A DNA stretch of 41,931 nucleotides from Clostridia bacterium (GCA_017646745.1 JAGCLY010000066.1:1-41931); one strand, 5' to 3'; positions 1-8,691 are shown, counted from the first letter of the stretch. Numbers and translations are program-made. The notes: generated by a model not told the origin, from the letters alone.

Positions 1-40
1 ATAATTATACACCAGGTATACCAAAATTGCACTATATTTC

Positions 41-69
41 TTGACATTAATTAAATAAAATGATATAAT
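41..69 (+). promoter_or_regulatory. Sigma-A type promoter of the plsY operon
   Basis: TTGACA at 41-46 and TATAAT at 64-69 are separated by 17 bases, a perfect vegetative promoter. It lies about 30 bases upstream of the plsY start and probably drives the packed plus-strand genes down to rpiB. Confidence 0.85.
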
Positions 70-99
70 ATTTTTAATGTTTTATGAGAGGATTTAGTG

Positions 100-840
100 A
101 TGAAAATTCTTGAGTACGGTCTTATTAGTATTCTTACCAATGCCTTTGAAATTTCTAACACAGACGTACGGAAATTAATATGGTTTGGTTTATTGCTTCT
201 GACTATAAGTATATCCTACGTTTTAGGAAGCTTAAGCTCGGCTATTATTGTTTCAAGGGCAATGTTTAACGAAGATATAAGAAATCACGGCAGCAAAAAT
301 GCCGGACTTACTAATATGCTGCGTACCTACGGTAAGGGTGCCGCAATTATGACTCTCGCCGGCGATATGCTTAAAACCGCACTGGCTATTTTTATTACTG
401 CATTGTTCTTTGGTCTTTCAGGCAGCTACTATAGCGGCATTTGCATCAACGGAATATTTTATCTTGCCGGAGTTGCGGCAGTGCTTGGCCACGTATTCCC
501 TGTATTTTACGGCTTTAAGGGTGGCAAGGGCGTGCTTGTGACCGCCACCCTGGCTCTGATACTTTCGCCCATAGTATTTGTCACACTGCTTGTCATATTC
601 ATCCTTATAGTAGTGTTTACACGCTTCGTTTCGCTGGGATCTATTTGCGTTGCGGCGATGTTCCCTGCTTCGGTTTGTCTGTACTCACATTTTAAGGCGG
701 GTAGAGTATCAACTCTGACTATTATTTCGACAATCTTCCTCGCTATATTCATCATCTGGTGTCATAGAGGAAATATAAAGCGTCTGCTGGCAGGTAATGA
801 AAAGAAAATTTCTATCGGCAGCAGAGAAAAGAAGGATTGA
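100..840 (+). CDS. plsY: Glycerol-3-phosphate acyltransferase PlsY
   Basis: Membrane enzyme that moves an acyl group from acyl-phosphate to glycerol-3-phosphate, the first step of phospholipid synthesis. The 246-residue protein has several hydrophobic segments. It carries the family loops: HGSKNAGLTN (residues 63-72), the phosphate-binding FKGGKGV, and a C-terminal CHRGNIKRLLAGNE. It has a roughly 25-residue N-terminal extension compared with the usual ~200-residue PlsY. GTG at 97 also opens the frame, but GAGAGGA at 86-92 is better spaced for ATG at 100. It is the first gene of a packed operon. The family call is firm; the exact start is slightly uncertain. Confidence 0.93.
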   Translation: MKILEYGLISILTNAFEISNTDVRKLIWFGLLLLTISISYVLGSLSSAIIVSRAMFNEDIRNHGSKNAGLTNMLRTYGKGAAIMTLAGDMLKTALAIFITALFFGLSGSYYSGICINGIFYLAGVAAVLGHVFPVFYGFKGGKGVLVTATLALILSPIVFVTLLVIFILIVVFTRFVSLGSICVAAMFPASVCLYSHFKAGRVSTLTIISTIFLAIFIIWCHRGNIKRLLAGNEKKISIGSREKKD

Positions 841-842
841 TT

Positions 843-2030
843 ATGGAAAGTGAGCTTTTTTTAAGCCTGATAACAAAATCATTTACCAAAGAAACGCTGA
901 AGAAGCTTGTTTTTTCAAGACCGAGAAGCGGCGAAATTTCAAAAATAGCCTGTCGACTAGTTTCTCATCGAGGCAGACGCATTCTGGCAATGGAATTTTC
1001 TCTGCCCGGAGATACAGTTTCACATAAGAATATTGGCGAGGACAGCCTGAGTGATGAGCTGATGCCTCTTATAGAAAATTACAGCCAAGTAAACCTTATC
1101 ACCGTGCTTGGCGATGCCGAGATGAAGAGATCCAAGGGCGGCAAGGTCACTCTTATAGGCGCTGAAAATCTTAGAAGAAAGCACGAGGGAGACTCCCCTG
1201 CCTTTGAGAAGGCTATAGAATCGCTTGACAGAAGGAAAAATTATATACTGAGCGGCGATGAGCAGTTCCTAAAAAAACTGGGCATCAGCTCCGCTGACGG
1301 TCGTGTTCACGATAAAAAACAGGGCAAATTCAGACAGATAAACAGATTTCTCGAACATATAGAAAACGTATATAATAAGCTTCCCCATGACGGAGAAATA
1401 AGAATATACGACCTTTGCTGCGGAAAGAGTTACCTCAGCTTTGCTGTTTATCACTATCTTACAGAAATAAAGGGACGCCGTGTTTATATGTACGGAGCCG
1501 ACCTTAAGCGTGACGTTATTATATGGTGTGATTCGCTTGCCAGGGAGCTGGGATACACGGGAATGCATTTTGAGGTGTGCGATATATTAAGAATTGCGCC
1601 CGACCAAAGACCCGATATGGTTATCTCACTGCATGCCTGCGATATCGCAACGGATATCGTGCTTGATACTGCTATAAGACTTGAAGCGGAGATTATTCTA
1701 TCTACCCCCTGCTGTCACAGATATCTGAACGGTAAGGTTGCGGCAAAGGAGCTGTCCTTTATCACCGACTATCCTCACATTTCGGGAAAGCTGTGCGAGG
1801 CTATTACCGACGCTCTGCGCCTGGCAAGGCTTAAGGCAAACGGATACAGCGTAAGTGCTCTCGAGCTTACAGACCCTGAAAACACCCCGAAAAATACTCT
1901 TATAAAGGCTGTTAAAAACAAGAAAATGACAGAAAAAGACAGGCAGAATGCAACAGCCGAGTATGAAGCAATGCTTTCGTTTGTTCTTGGTGACCGAGCC
2001 TCGGAGTACCTTAAGGAAATCAAAAACTGA
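843..2030 (+). CDS. Class I SAM-dependent methyltransferase (Methyltransf_32-like)
   Basis: Protein of 395 residues. The C-terminal half has a SAM-binding motif DLCCGKSYLS starting at residue 190, then a LHACDIATD motif and a STPCCHRYLN motif. These resemble the Methyltransf_32 (GSTCD/METTL25-like) group of class I methyltransferases. The N-terminal ~150 residues are not recognised. The substrate is unknown; an RNA or translation role is possible given the tsaE/tsaB neighbours, but that is inference. ATG at 843 sits six bases after GAAGGA (831-836), which lies inside the end of plsY; the genes are 2 bases apart. The TTG at 837 is a less likely start. Confidence 0.8.
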   Translation: MESELFLSLITKSFTKETLKKLVFSRPRSGEISKIACRLVSHRGRRILAMEFSLPGDTVSHKNIGEDSLSDELMPLIENYSQVNLITVLGDAEMKRSKGGKVTLIGAENLRRKHEGDSPAFEKAIESLDRRKNYILSGDEQFLKKLGISSADGRVHDKKQGKFRQINRFLEHIENVYNKLPHDGEIRIYDLCCGKSYLSFAVYHYLTEIKGRRVYMYGADLKRDVIIWCDSLARELGYTGMHFEVCDILRIAPDQRPDMVISLHACDIATDIVLDTAIRLEAEIILSTPCCHRYLNGKVAAKELSFITDYPHISGKLCEAITDALRLARLKANGYSVSALELTDPENTPKNTLIKAVKNKKMTEKDRQNATAEYEAMLSFVLGDRASEYLKEIKN

Positions 2031-2053
2031 TCATCTTTAAAAGGAAGATACAC

Positions 2054-2491
2054 ATGACATTTTACACAAAATCGGCACAGCAGACCGAGGATATTGGCAG
2101 AATGCTGGCCGAAAGGCTTGAAAAAAGCGGCACCCGGCGCGCATTCATTGCAATGCGAGGAGAAATGGGTGTGGGCAAGACCGCATTCACCCGTGGATTT
2201 GCATCACATTTTGGAATCTCCGGAGTAAAAAGCCCTACATACACGATAGTAAACGAACACAGAGGCCGTGTTAATTTATATCACTTCGATATGTACCGAA
2301 TCAGTGACGGAGACGATCTCTACTCTATCGGTTACGACGATTACACCCAGGCAGACGGATACTGTATTGCCGAATGGTCTGAGAATATCGAGGACGAAAT
2401 TCCCGACGGCGCAATTTATGTTACCATCTCTCGAGTAGATGGCAACGCAGATGAAAGAAGGATAGATATTGATGAAAATTCTTGCATTTGA
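2054..2491 (+). CDS. tsaE: tRNA threonylcarbamoyladenosine biosynthesis ATPase TsaE
   Basis: P-loop ATPase that works with TsaB and TsaD to place threonylcarbamoyl on A37 of ANN-decoding tRNAs. The 145-residue length is normal. The Walker A motif GEMGVGKT is at residues 36-43, followed by the family signature SPTYTIVNEH and an HFDMYRI segment. An AAAGGAAG SD precedes the ATG. Its last 20 bases overlap tsaB, implying translational coupling of the two partner subunits. tsaD is not in this window. Confidence 0.93.
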   Translation: MTFYTKSAQQTEDIGRMLAERLEKSGTRRAFIAMRGEMGVGKTAFTRGFASHFGISGVKSPTYTIVNEHRGRVNLYHFDMYRISDGDDLYSIGYDDYTQADGYCIAEWSENIEDEIPDGAIYVTISRVDGNADERRIDIDENSCI

Positions 2492-3194
2492 CGGAACGGC
2501 AAAGGCCGCATCTGTGGCAGTTGCGGACGGAGATAAAATCCTATCATGCTGTACGGTAGACAACGGTCTTACGCAAAGTGAGCTGCTGTTACCAATGGCG
2601 GAGGATATGCTAAAATCTCTTAAGCTTAAGTTCTCGGATATAGATCTTTTTGCTACATCAGTAGGTCCGGGCTCATTTACTGGAGTAAGAATAGGAGTTT
2701 CGCTTATAAAGGGCCTTGCCTTTGGTAGAAATATTCCTTGCGTTGGTGTATCCACCATTGAAGCTCTGGCAGAAAACCTGAGAGGTCTTAGAGGTATTAT
2801 AGTTCCCTGTATGGATGCCAGAAGAGGTCAGGTATACTCTGCAACATTTATATGCGACGGCAAGAAGCTTACCAGAGTCACCGAGGATAGAGCTATTGCC
2901 CTGTCCGATTTGGCAAGAGAGCTCGAAGAATACAAGGAACAAGCCATATATCTTTGCGGCGACGGTTATTCGGTAGCAAAAAAGGCGCTTACCAATTATG
3001 AAATAGATCTCTGCGAGACACCTGAGCTGCTTATTCTTGAAAACGCAGCATCGGTTGCGCTGGTTGCAAAAAGAAAATATGAAAATAATGAGGCAGTAAG
3101 CGACTCAGAGCTTTCGCCCACATATTTAAGAATGCCCCAGGCTGAGCGTGAAAGGCTGGAGCGTGAGGCAATAAAAAGAAAGGATAATGGATGA
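2472..3194 (+). CDS. tsaB: tRNA threonylcarbamoyladenosine biosynthesis protein TsaB
   Basis: Pseudo-ATPase of the ASKHA fold that pairs with TsaD in t6A synthesis. The protein is 240 residues and starts MKILAFDGTAKAASVAVAD, the family N-terminus, with the conserved TSVGPGSFTGVRIGVSLIKGL block near residue 70. ATG at 2472 is preferred over TTG at 2469 because AGAAGGATAG lies upstream at normal spacing. It overlaps tsaE by 20 bases and its stop is 1 base before the rpiB start. Confidence 0.92.
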   Translation: MKILAFDGTAKAASVAVADGDKILSCCTVDNGLTQSELLLPMAEDMLKSLKLKFSDIDLFATSVGPGSFTGVRIGVSLIKGLAFGRNIPCVGVSTIEALAENLRGLRGIIVPCMDARRGQVYSATFICDGKKLTRVTEDRAIALSDLARELEEYKEQAIYLCGDGYSVAKKALTNYEIDLCETPELLILENAASVALVAKRKYENNEAVSDSELSPTYLRMPQAERERLEREAIKRKDNG

Positions 3195-3195
3195 T

Positions 3196-3651
3196 ATGAA
3201 AAAAAGAAGACTACTGATCGGTGCAGACAGTGCAGGATTTGCTTTAAAGGAAGAGATCAAGAAATATTTGACAGCGCTTGAATACGATGTTGACGACTGC
3301 GGAAGCTTTACCACCGAATCATGCCATTATCCCGAATTTGCAAACATAGTTTGCCAGAACATACAGTGTGATCTGCAGGGCACGTTTGGAATTCTGGTAT
3401 GTGGCACGGGTATAGGTATGTCTATGTGTGCAAACAAGCATAGAAATATCAGGGCCGCAGTATGCTCTGACACATATTCTGCAAGAATGACAAGAGCTCA
3501 TAACGATGCCAACGTTCTCTGCCTCGGCGCAAGAGTTATCGGCAGCTGCCTTGCCCTTGACATTATAGACGCCTTCCTTTCTACCGAATATGAGGGCGGT
3601 CGCCACGACATCAGACTTGAGATGATGTCCAATATTGAAAATAATACCTAA
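3196..3651 (+). CDS. rpiB: Ribose-5-phosphate isomerase B
   Basis: Interconverts ribose-5-phosphate and ribulose-5-phosphate in the pentose phosphate pathway. The 151-residue protein shows the RpiB/LacAB signature: IGADSAGF at the N-terminus, the catalytic-cysteine loop VCGTGIGMS, and ARMTRAHNDANVLCLGARVIG. ATG at 3196 gives the usual RpiB N-terminus; ATG at 3187 would add three residues and has its SD too close. It is the last gene of the operon and meets the minus-strand MecA-like gene with a 4-base overlap. Confidence 0.93.
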   Translation: MKKRRLLIGADSAGFALKEEIKKYLTALEYDVDDCGSFTTESCHYPEFANIVCQNIQCDLQGTFGILVCGTGIGMSMCANKHRNIRAAVCSDTYSARMTRAHNDANVLCLGARVIGSCLALDIIDAFLSTEYEGGRHDIRLEMMSNIENNT

Positions 3652-4235
3652 AGCTTTGAGAACCTCTCAACTCCGTCACCCTCAGTAAGACGGGTTGCAT
3701 GCTCGGAGATATATGTTGAAATATCGGCGGTGAGCGCTGTACCGAATTCCAGAATACATGGGAATTCTATAGGCTCACCGCCCTTTCCATACTCCTCAAT
3801 AGAGAGAAAATATCTATCCCCCTCGGTATATACGTCGCTCTGGGGAGACAGCTTATCGGAAATAGCCATTATTGCCCTTGATGCAAGGATAATATCCTCA
3901 AGAGTATCAAATGCATAAAGGCTTTTTTTCTTTGACAGCATAGCTATTCTGTCGGATTTTGACACCAACCTTGCAGAGGATTCGGACAGTATACCAAGCT
4001 TGGTTACAAAGATCTCTCCCCCGCCACCCTTAAGCGGATAAAGCTGAATCAAAACCTTGTCGCCGCAGGGATCAAAGCCTACCTCTGCCCTAGCCCTGTC
4101 AAGTATACGCCAGAATATGCGCCTTGCTCCGGGGCCGCTTACATCGGCTGTTGAGCCATCAAGACCGTAGTGCTCTGTTTCCTCCCTTGTCAAAACAATT
4201 TTGATTTTCGATTCTCCAATAAGCAAAAATTCCAA
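3648..4235 (-). CDS. MecA-like adaptor protein
   Basis: Protein of 195 residues resembling MecA, the adaptor that delivers substrates to the ClpC unfoldase in Bacillota. The N-terminal part has the family pattern: an ESKIKIVLTREE segment, then ARRIFWRILDRARAEVGF (compare SEELFWQMMDEV in B. subtilis MecA), then an LIQLYPLKGGGGEIFVTK strand. The C-terminal domain (residues ~100-195) is mostly strand/helix-like with an acidic tail. No ATG opens the frame: TTG at 4235 follows GGGGGAT, and an inner TTG at 4226 follows AAGGA and is an alternative start. The target is unknown. A TATAAT-like -10 lies upstream near 4275-4280. Confidence 0.7.
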   Translation of the reverse strand: MEFLLIGESKIKIVLTREETEHYGLDGSTADVSGPGARRIFWRILDRARAEVGFDPCGDKVLIQLYPLKGGGGEIFVTKLGILSESSARLVSKSDRIAMLSKKKSLYAFDTLEDIILASRAIMAISDKLSPQSDVYTEGDRYFLSIEEYGKGGEPIEFPCILEFGTALTADISTYISEHATRLTEGDGVERFSKL

Positions 4236-4339
4236 TCCTTATCCCCCACATCCCTATAGGATTCTTTTTATTTCATTATACATACATGAGAGATAAATTG
4301 CTACCGTAAAAATAAAGGATAATATTTTTTATTTTGCTA

Positions 4340-4368
4340 TTGTTTTTGCTTTTGATTTATGATATAAT
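4340..4368 (+). promoter_or_regulatory. Promoter of queT
   Basis: TTGTTT at 4340-4345 and TATAAT at 4363-4368 are separated by 17 bases. Transcription would start near 4375, directly at the GGTGAG stem of the predicted riboswitch. Confidence 0.75.
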
Positions 4369-4375
4369 GCATGAT

Positions 4376-4432
4376 GGTGAGTTCGAAACCTTCCTCACCA
4401 AGTTGAAAAACGAAAAAAACAAAACTAAAGGA
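4376..4432 (+). promoter_or_regulatory. Candidate preQ1 riboswitch upstream of queT
   Basis: The stem GGTGAG (4376-4381) / CTCACC (4394-4399) closes a 12-base loop that contains TTCG and AACC. An A-rich tail follows and ends in AAAACTAAAGGA (4421-4432), which includes the SD of queT. Translational preQ1-I riboswitches have the same plan: a short stem, a loop with a UUCG/UCGC-type start and CC, and an A-rich tail whose GG pairs with the loop CC to hide the SD. Here loop CCTT (4389-4392) can pair with AAGG (4428-4431). The tail is longer (about 28 bases) than in known class I examples, so a variant or class III architecture is possible. The downstream gene is exactly the expected target. Confidence 0.6.
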
Positions 4433-4440
4433 AAAGCAAG

Positions 4441-4947
4441 ATGAACACAAAACAGCTAACACTCTACACCACCAGAGGTGCGCTTATTGCCGCATTGTAC
4501 GTTGTGCTGACGCTTCTGGCATCTCTTTTTGGGCTGTCAAACGGAGTAATACAGTTCCGTATATCCGAAGCGCTGTGCATCCTGCCCATCTTCTTCCCCG
4601 AGGCAATACCGGGCTTATTTATCGGCTGCTTTATATCCAATCTTATGGTACCCGGGGCGGTTATATGGGACATTATTTTCGGATCAGTTGCTACACTGAT
4701 TGGAGCTATCGGAGCAAGACTGCTTGCAAGGTGGCTTACCCACAAGCTGATGTGGGTCGCTACTATCCCCACAATATTGGCTAACGTAATTATCGTACCG
4801 TTTATACTGATATACGCGTACGGTTCACCCGATTCATACGACTTTATAGCATTGACGGTTGGAATCGGAGAAATCGTATGTGCGGGAATCGGTGGCAGCG
4901 CGCTATACTACGTATTAAAAAAATATGAAAAGTTGTGGCTGAAATAG
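4441..4947 (+). CDS. queT: QueT-type queuosine precursor transporter (ECF S-component)
   Basis: Membrane protein of 168 residues with about five hydrophobic segments. It matches the QueT/COG4708 family: an N-terminal TTRGALIAALYVVLTLL helix, the FRISEALCILPIFFPEAIPGLFIGCFI region, and a conserved NLMVPGAVIWDIIFGS turn. It is the predicted substrate-binding S-component for a queuine-pathway precursor such as preQ1; it would need an ECF energy-coupling module encoded elsewhere. AAAGGA lies 8 bases before the ATG and is part of the riboswitch-like leader, so expression is probably shut off by preQ1. Confidence 0.88.
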   Translation: MNTKQLTLYTTRGALIAALYVVLTLLASLFGLSNGVIQFRISEALCILPIFFPEAIPGLFIGCFISNLMVPGAVIWDIIFGSVATLIGAIGARLLARWLTHKLMWVATIPTILANVIIVPFILIYAYGSPDSYDFIALTVGIGEIVCAGIGGSALYYVLKKYEKLWLK

Positions 4948-5003
4948 GCGCTTTAAAGCATGGAAGACGACAGGTTTCAGAAATATTCCACGTTTTAGAC
5001 TAT

Positions 5004-5036
5004 AAAGGGGCTCAGCCAATGGGCTCCTTTTGTTTT
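5004..5036 (+). terminator. Intrinsic terminator between queT and fbp
   Basis: AAAGGGGCTC (5004-5013) pairs with GGGCTCCTTT (5021-5030), a 10-bp stem with two G-T pairs and a 7-base loop, followed by TGTTTTTT. It lies only about 4 bases upstream of the fbp SD. It either ends the queT transcript or attenuates fbp. Confidence 0.7.
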
Positions 5037-5051
5037 TTAAGGAGGAAATAA

Positions 5052-7007
5052 ATGTCTAATTTTGACAGATATGATAGAAAATACCTGACGGAGCTGGCAA
5101 AGCAATATCCGTCAAGAAAGGCTGTGGCGGCAGAAATAATCAGGCTGAACGGTCTTTTAAACCTGCCCAAGGGTACCGAGCACTTTTTAAGTGACATACA
5201 CGGTGAGTGGGAGGCATTTTCTCACATCAGACGAAACGCGTCCGGCGTTATAAGAAATAAGGTAAGACAGCTGTTTGAAAAGGAGCTTAGCGAAGTCGAA
5301 AGAGCCCAGCTCTCCAGCCTTATTTACTACCCCGGCGAGAAGATCGATGAGGCAAAGCAGGCGGTGAGTGATATTGCCCAGTGGTATACCGTCACCATTG
5401 ACAGACTGCTTAAGGTATGCAGGCTTGTGGGTAGCAAGTACACAAGAGAGGTTGTGCGTGAGCATCTGCGCAGAATGTCGGGCGAGTTTGTATATATACT
5501 CGAGGAGCTTCTTATTGACGGCGACAATGCCATGAAATCGCAGTATTGCGAGAGCATCGTTAAAACCGCGGTAAGAATCGGCGCGGCAGAGGATCTGATA
5601 AAGGGACTGTGCGACACAATAAAGAGTCTGGTAATAGATCATCTGCACATTGTTGGCGACCTGTTTGACCGTGGTCCGAGAGCGGATATGATACTCGACG
5701 AGCTTATGCGTGAGAGATCCATAGATATTCAGTGGGGTAATCACGATGCGCTCTGGATGGGTGCCGCAGCAGGATCGAGAGTTTGCATAGCAACCGTATT
5801 AAACAACTCTATAACATATAAAAATCTTGACGTAATTGAAATAGGATACGGAATTTCTCTGCGTCCGCTGGCATTGTTTGCCGAGGAAATGTATGGAAAA
5901 TCCGACATCTCTGCATATATGCCAAAGGGTGATTCGGCTGGCAATTTCTTTGGTGGAACAGACGACACGCTCCTTGCCATGATGCACAAGGCAATAAGTA
6001 TAATCCAGTTTAAGCTTGAGGGTCAGACAATAAAACGAAATCCTCACTTTTTGATGAATGACAGACTTATTCTTGAGCAGATTGACAAAAAGCGTGGTAC
6101 GGTTATTATCGGTGGCAAGGAATATGCACTCCGAGATTCCGACTTCCCCACCCTCGGTGACAACGTATATGCGCTGACCGATGAGGAAAGCAGAGTGATG
6201 GAATATCTGCGAGTTGCATTCATGCGCTCGGATAAGCTTAACAAGCAAATCCGCTTTATTTACGACAAGGGCGGAATGTACACCGTTTATAATAACAATC
6301 TGCTTTATCACGGTGCGATTCCAATGGACGAGAATGGAAAATTCATGTGTCTGGATGCGGCAGGCGGTAGATGCGGCAAGGCTCTTATGGATTACTGCGA
6401 TGCTATGGCAAGGGGCGGCTATTATGCAAAGGATGGCTCAGCAGAACGCCAGTCCGGCAAGGATTTCCTCTGGTTCCTATGGTGCGGAAAGGACTCTCCC
6501 CTGTGCGCAAGGAAGAAGATGGCCACATTTGAACGGCTTTTAATCGATGATAAGGATGCATGGATTGAGCCTAAGAACGCATACTATCAGTCTTGGGACG
6601 ACGAAAAAATCGCCGTAAAAATACTCGAGGAATTCGGGCTAAACAGTATCGGTTCTCACATAATCAACGGTCATCTGCCCGTTCATAGAGGTGAAAATCC
6701 CATTAAGGCGGGAGGCAGAATACTCGTTATTGACGGCGGCTTCTGCAAGGCATATCACGGCTCGACAGGTATCGGCGGATATACGCTGATCTACAACGCT
6801 GACGGTATTCGCCTGCAGGCTCATGAGCCGTTCTTTGATAGAGAGGACGCAATAAAAAACAACGCAGACATTGTGTCTGAAACCATAATATTTGAAAACA
6901 AATCCGATAAAATGCGTATCAGGGAAACCTACCGTGGATCTCAGATACGAGAGAGAATCGCCGACCTTATGATGCTTATGGCAGAGTACGAAAACGGCGG
7001 AATTTAA
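5052..7007 (+). CDS. fbp: Fructose-1,6-bisphosphatase class III
   Basis: Gluconeogenic phosphatase that makes fructose-6-phosphate from fructose-1,6-bisphosphate. The 651-residue length and sequence fit class III (the B. subtilis YydE/Fbp type), which has a calcineurin-like metallophosphatase core: FLSDIHGEWEAF near residue 45, HIVGDLFDRGPRAD near 197, QWGNHDALWMGAA near 227, and INGHLPVHRGE plus VIDGGFCKAYHGSTGIGGYTL near the C-terminus. The SD AAGGAGG (5039-5045) is strong. No clear promoter is seen between queT and fbp, so it may depend on readthrough of the terminator at 5004-5036. Confidence 0.95.
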   Translation: MSNFDRYDRKYLTELAKQYPSRKAVAAEIIRLNGLLNLPKGTEHFLSDIHGEWEAFSHIRRNASGVIRNKVRQLFEKELSEVERAQLSSLIYYPGEKIDEAKQAVSDIAQWYTVTIDRLLKVCRLVGSKYTREVVREHLRRMSGEFVYILEELLIDGDNAMKSQYCESIVKTAVRIGAAEDLIKGLCDTIKSLVIDHLHIVGDLFDRGPRADMILDELMRERSIDIQWGNHDALWMGAAAGSRVCIATVLNNSITYKNLDVIEIGYGISLRPLALFAEEMYGKSDISAYMPKGDSAGNFFGGTDDTLLAMMHKAISIIQFKLEGQTIKRNPHFLMNDRLILEQIDKKRGTVIIGGKEYALRDSDFPTLGDNVYALTDEESRVMEYLRVAFMRSDKLNKQIRFIYDKGGMYTVYNNNLLYHGAIPMDENGKFMCLDAAGGRCGKALMDYCDAMARGGYYAKDGSAERQSGKDFLWFLWCGKDSPLCARKKMATFERLLIDDKDAWIEPKNAYYQSWDDEKIAVKILEEFGLNSIGSHIINGHLPVHRGENPIKAGGRILVIDGGFCKAYHGSTGIGGYTLIYNADGIRLQAHEPFFDREDAIKNNADIVSETIIFENKSDKMRIRETYRGSQIRERIADLMMLMAEYENGGI

Positions 7008-7011
7008 CAAC

Positions 7012-7045
7012 AAAATGGCTGTCGAGCTAATCGACAGCCATTTTT
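7012..7045. terminator. Bidirectional terminator between fbp and the FAD dehydrogenase gene
   Basis: A perfect 14-bp inverted repeat (7012-7025 with 7031-7044) with a GCTAA loop begins with AAAA and ends with TTTTT, so it can stop transcripts from both convergent genes. Confidence 0.92.
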
Positions 7046-7049
7046 CATT

Positions 7050-8633
7050 TTACTTTTGATTTTTAAGAATAATTGACTCGGCAACCATAAGGCCGTCACG
7101 GGCGGATGAGATTATTCCACCCGCATAGCCAGCGCCCTCACCGGTAGGATAAAGTCCCTTAATACCAATAGCCTCAAAGCTACCGCTTCTGGTAACTCGC
7201 ACCGGTGACGTGGTGCGTGTTTCAGGGCCTGTAAGCATAGCATCATTCATATAAAATCCGGGCATCCAGACATCAAAATCCGGAATTGCCGCACGAAGCG
7301 AATCGGTAATATATCCGGGAAGATATTTCTCGGGAGCAATAGGCAAAGTACCTATAGGATAAGACGGATTAACACTACCGAGCACTGCCGATTCCGACCG
7401 CATAAATGCGCCCATAGTAGTTGATGGCGCCTTATATTCTCCGCCCGAAACCTTAAAGGCGTTCTGCTCTATCATTCTCTGAAGCTCGATGCCGGACAAT
7501 GGATCATCAGATGGAAAATCAGCGGGAGTAACCGATACTAAAAATGCGGCATTTGAATTATCTGCATTTCTGGCATACTCGCTCATGCCGTTTGTTACAA
7601 TACCTCCCTGTTCGCTGGCGGCAGCAACGACGCTTCCACCGGGACACATGCAAAAGCTGTATACGCTTCTGCCACCGGGAAGATGAGTAACGAGGTGATA
7701 GCTTGCGGCGCCGATAGCTTCAGGAGGAGTATCTCCATACATGAGACGGTCAATATGCTCTCTGGGATGCTCTATTCTAAGGCCTATACCAAAGCCCTTT
7801 GGCTCAAGCATTACGCCCGATGTTTTTAGCATCTCAAAAACATCTCTGGCGCTGTGTCCTGTAGCCAAGATGAGAGCGTCTGTATCAAAGCTTATACATT
7901 CTCCACCCCTCTCGGCAACAGCACCAACAACCCTGCCATCCTTAACAGATATCGAGGTAAGCTTGGTTGAAAACATAACCTCGCCACCAAGCGAAATGAT
8001 CTTCTGCCTGATTTTTTTAACGATATTTTTAAGCTTGTCGGTTCCAACGTGAGCGCCGACAGAATAGATAATATCCTCGGGCGCACCCGCATCAATAAAG
8101 TCGGAAAGCACCTTTAGCTTGTATTTATCCATTCCTCCAACCTTAAGCTTACCATCGGAATAGCTACCTGCTCCACCCTCACCAAATTGTATATTGCACT
8201 CGGGATCTAGGATACCAAAGGTTGTGAATTTATCCACCACTATGTCTCTCTCGTCAACAGGCAAGCCTCGCTCAATGAGAATTGGCTTTGCGCCCGCCTC
8301 TGCAAGCAACAGCGCCGCAAACAGACCGGCAGGACCTGCTCCAACGACAAGTGGACGAGAACAAAAGCTACATGGCGGAATATCAATTAAAAGATCCTCC
8401 TGCCTTGCGACCTTCTTTTTCATCTTTAAAAGCCCTGCCTCCCTCTCGGGTGACAGAGAAATAGCTATGGTAGCATTATAGTGAATATTACTTTTGTCGG
8501 AAAGATCAATAGCTCGCTTTACAATCTTAAGCTCGGTTATTTCCTCCCTTTTAACAGGAATCCTTTCCGCCAGGGCGGAGTAAATATCATCAGTTGAGTA
8601 ACTAAAAGGCAACTTTATGTCTGTCTTGATCAT
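7050..8633 (-). CDS. FAD-dependent dehydrogenase (COG2509-like)
   Basis: Protein of 527 residues with an FAD-binding GxGxxG motif, VVGAGPAGLFAALLLAEAGAKPILIERG, after a ~90-residue N-terminal domain. Further blocks are QFGEGGAGSYSDGKLK, ALILATGHSARDVFEML and the C-terminal GLYPTGEGAGYAGGIISSARDG. This is the widespread, poorly characterised COG2509 flavoprotein family common in Bacillota; no substrate is established. AAAGGGG precedes the ATG. It is transcribed alone from a near-perfect promoter, divergent from the aromatic operon. Confidence 0.85.
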   Translation of the reverse strand: MIKTDIKLPFSYSTDDIYSALAERIPVKREEITELKIVKRAIDLSDKSNIHYNATIAISLSPEREAGLLKMKKKVARQEDLLIDIPPCSFCSRPLVVGAGPAGLFAALLLAEAGAKPILIERGLPVDERDIVVDKFTTFGILDPECNIQFGEGGAGSYSDGKLKVGGMDKYKLKVLSDFIDAGAPEDIIYSVGAHVGTDKLKNIVKKIRQKIISLGGEVMFSTKLTSISVKDGRVVGAVAERGGECISFDTDALILATGHSARDVFEMLKTSGVMLEPKGFGIGLRIEHPREHIDRLMYGDTPPEAIGAASYHLVTHLPGGRSVYSFCMCPGGSVVAAASEQGGIVTNGMSEYARNADNSNAAFLVSVTPADFPSDDPLSGIELQRMIEQNAFKVSGGEYKAPSTTMGAFMRSESAVLGSVNPSYPIGTLPIAPEKYLPGYITDSLRAAIPDFDVWMPGFYMNDAMLTGPETRTTSPVRVTRSGSFEAIGIKGLYPTGEGAGYAGGIISSARDGLMVAESIILKNQK

Positions 8634-8662
8634 TTCTCTGCCCCTTTCATGGTTTTTAATTT

Positions 8663-8691
8663 ATTATACACTACCTTGATAGCAATGTCAA
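8663..8691 (-). promoter_or_regulatory. Promoter of the FAD dehydrogenase gene
   Basis: On the minus strand, TTGACA (8686-8691) and TATAAT (8663-8668) are 17 bases apart. It lies back to back with the aromatic operon promoter at 8724-8753. Confidence 0.85.
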
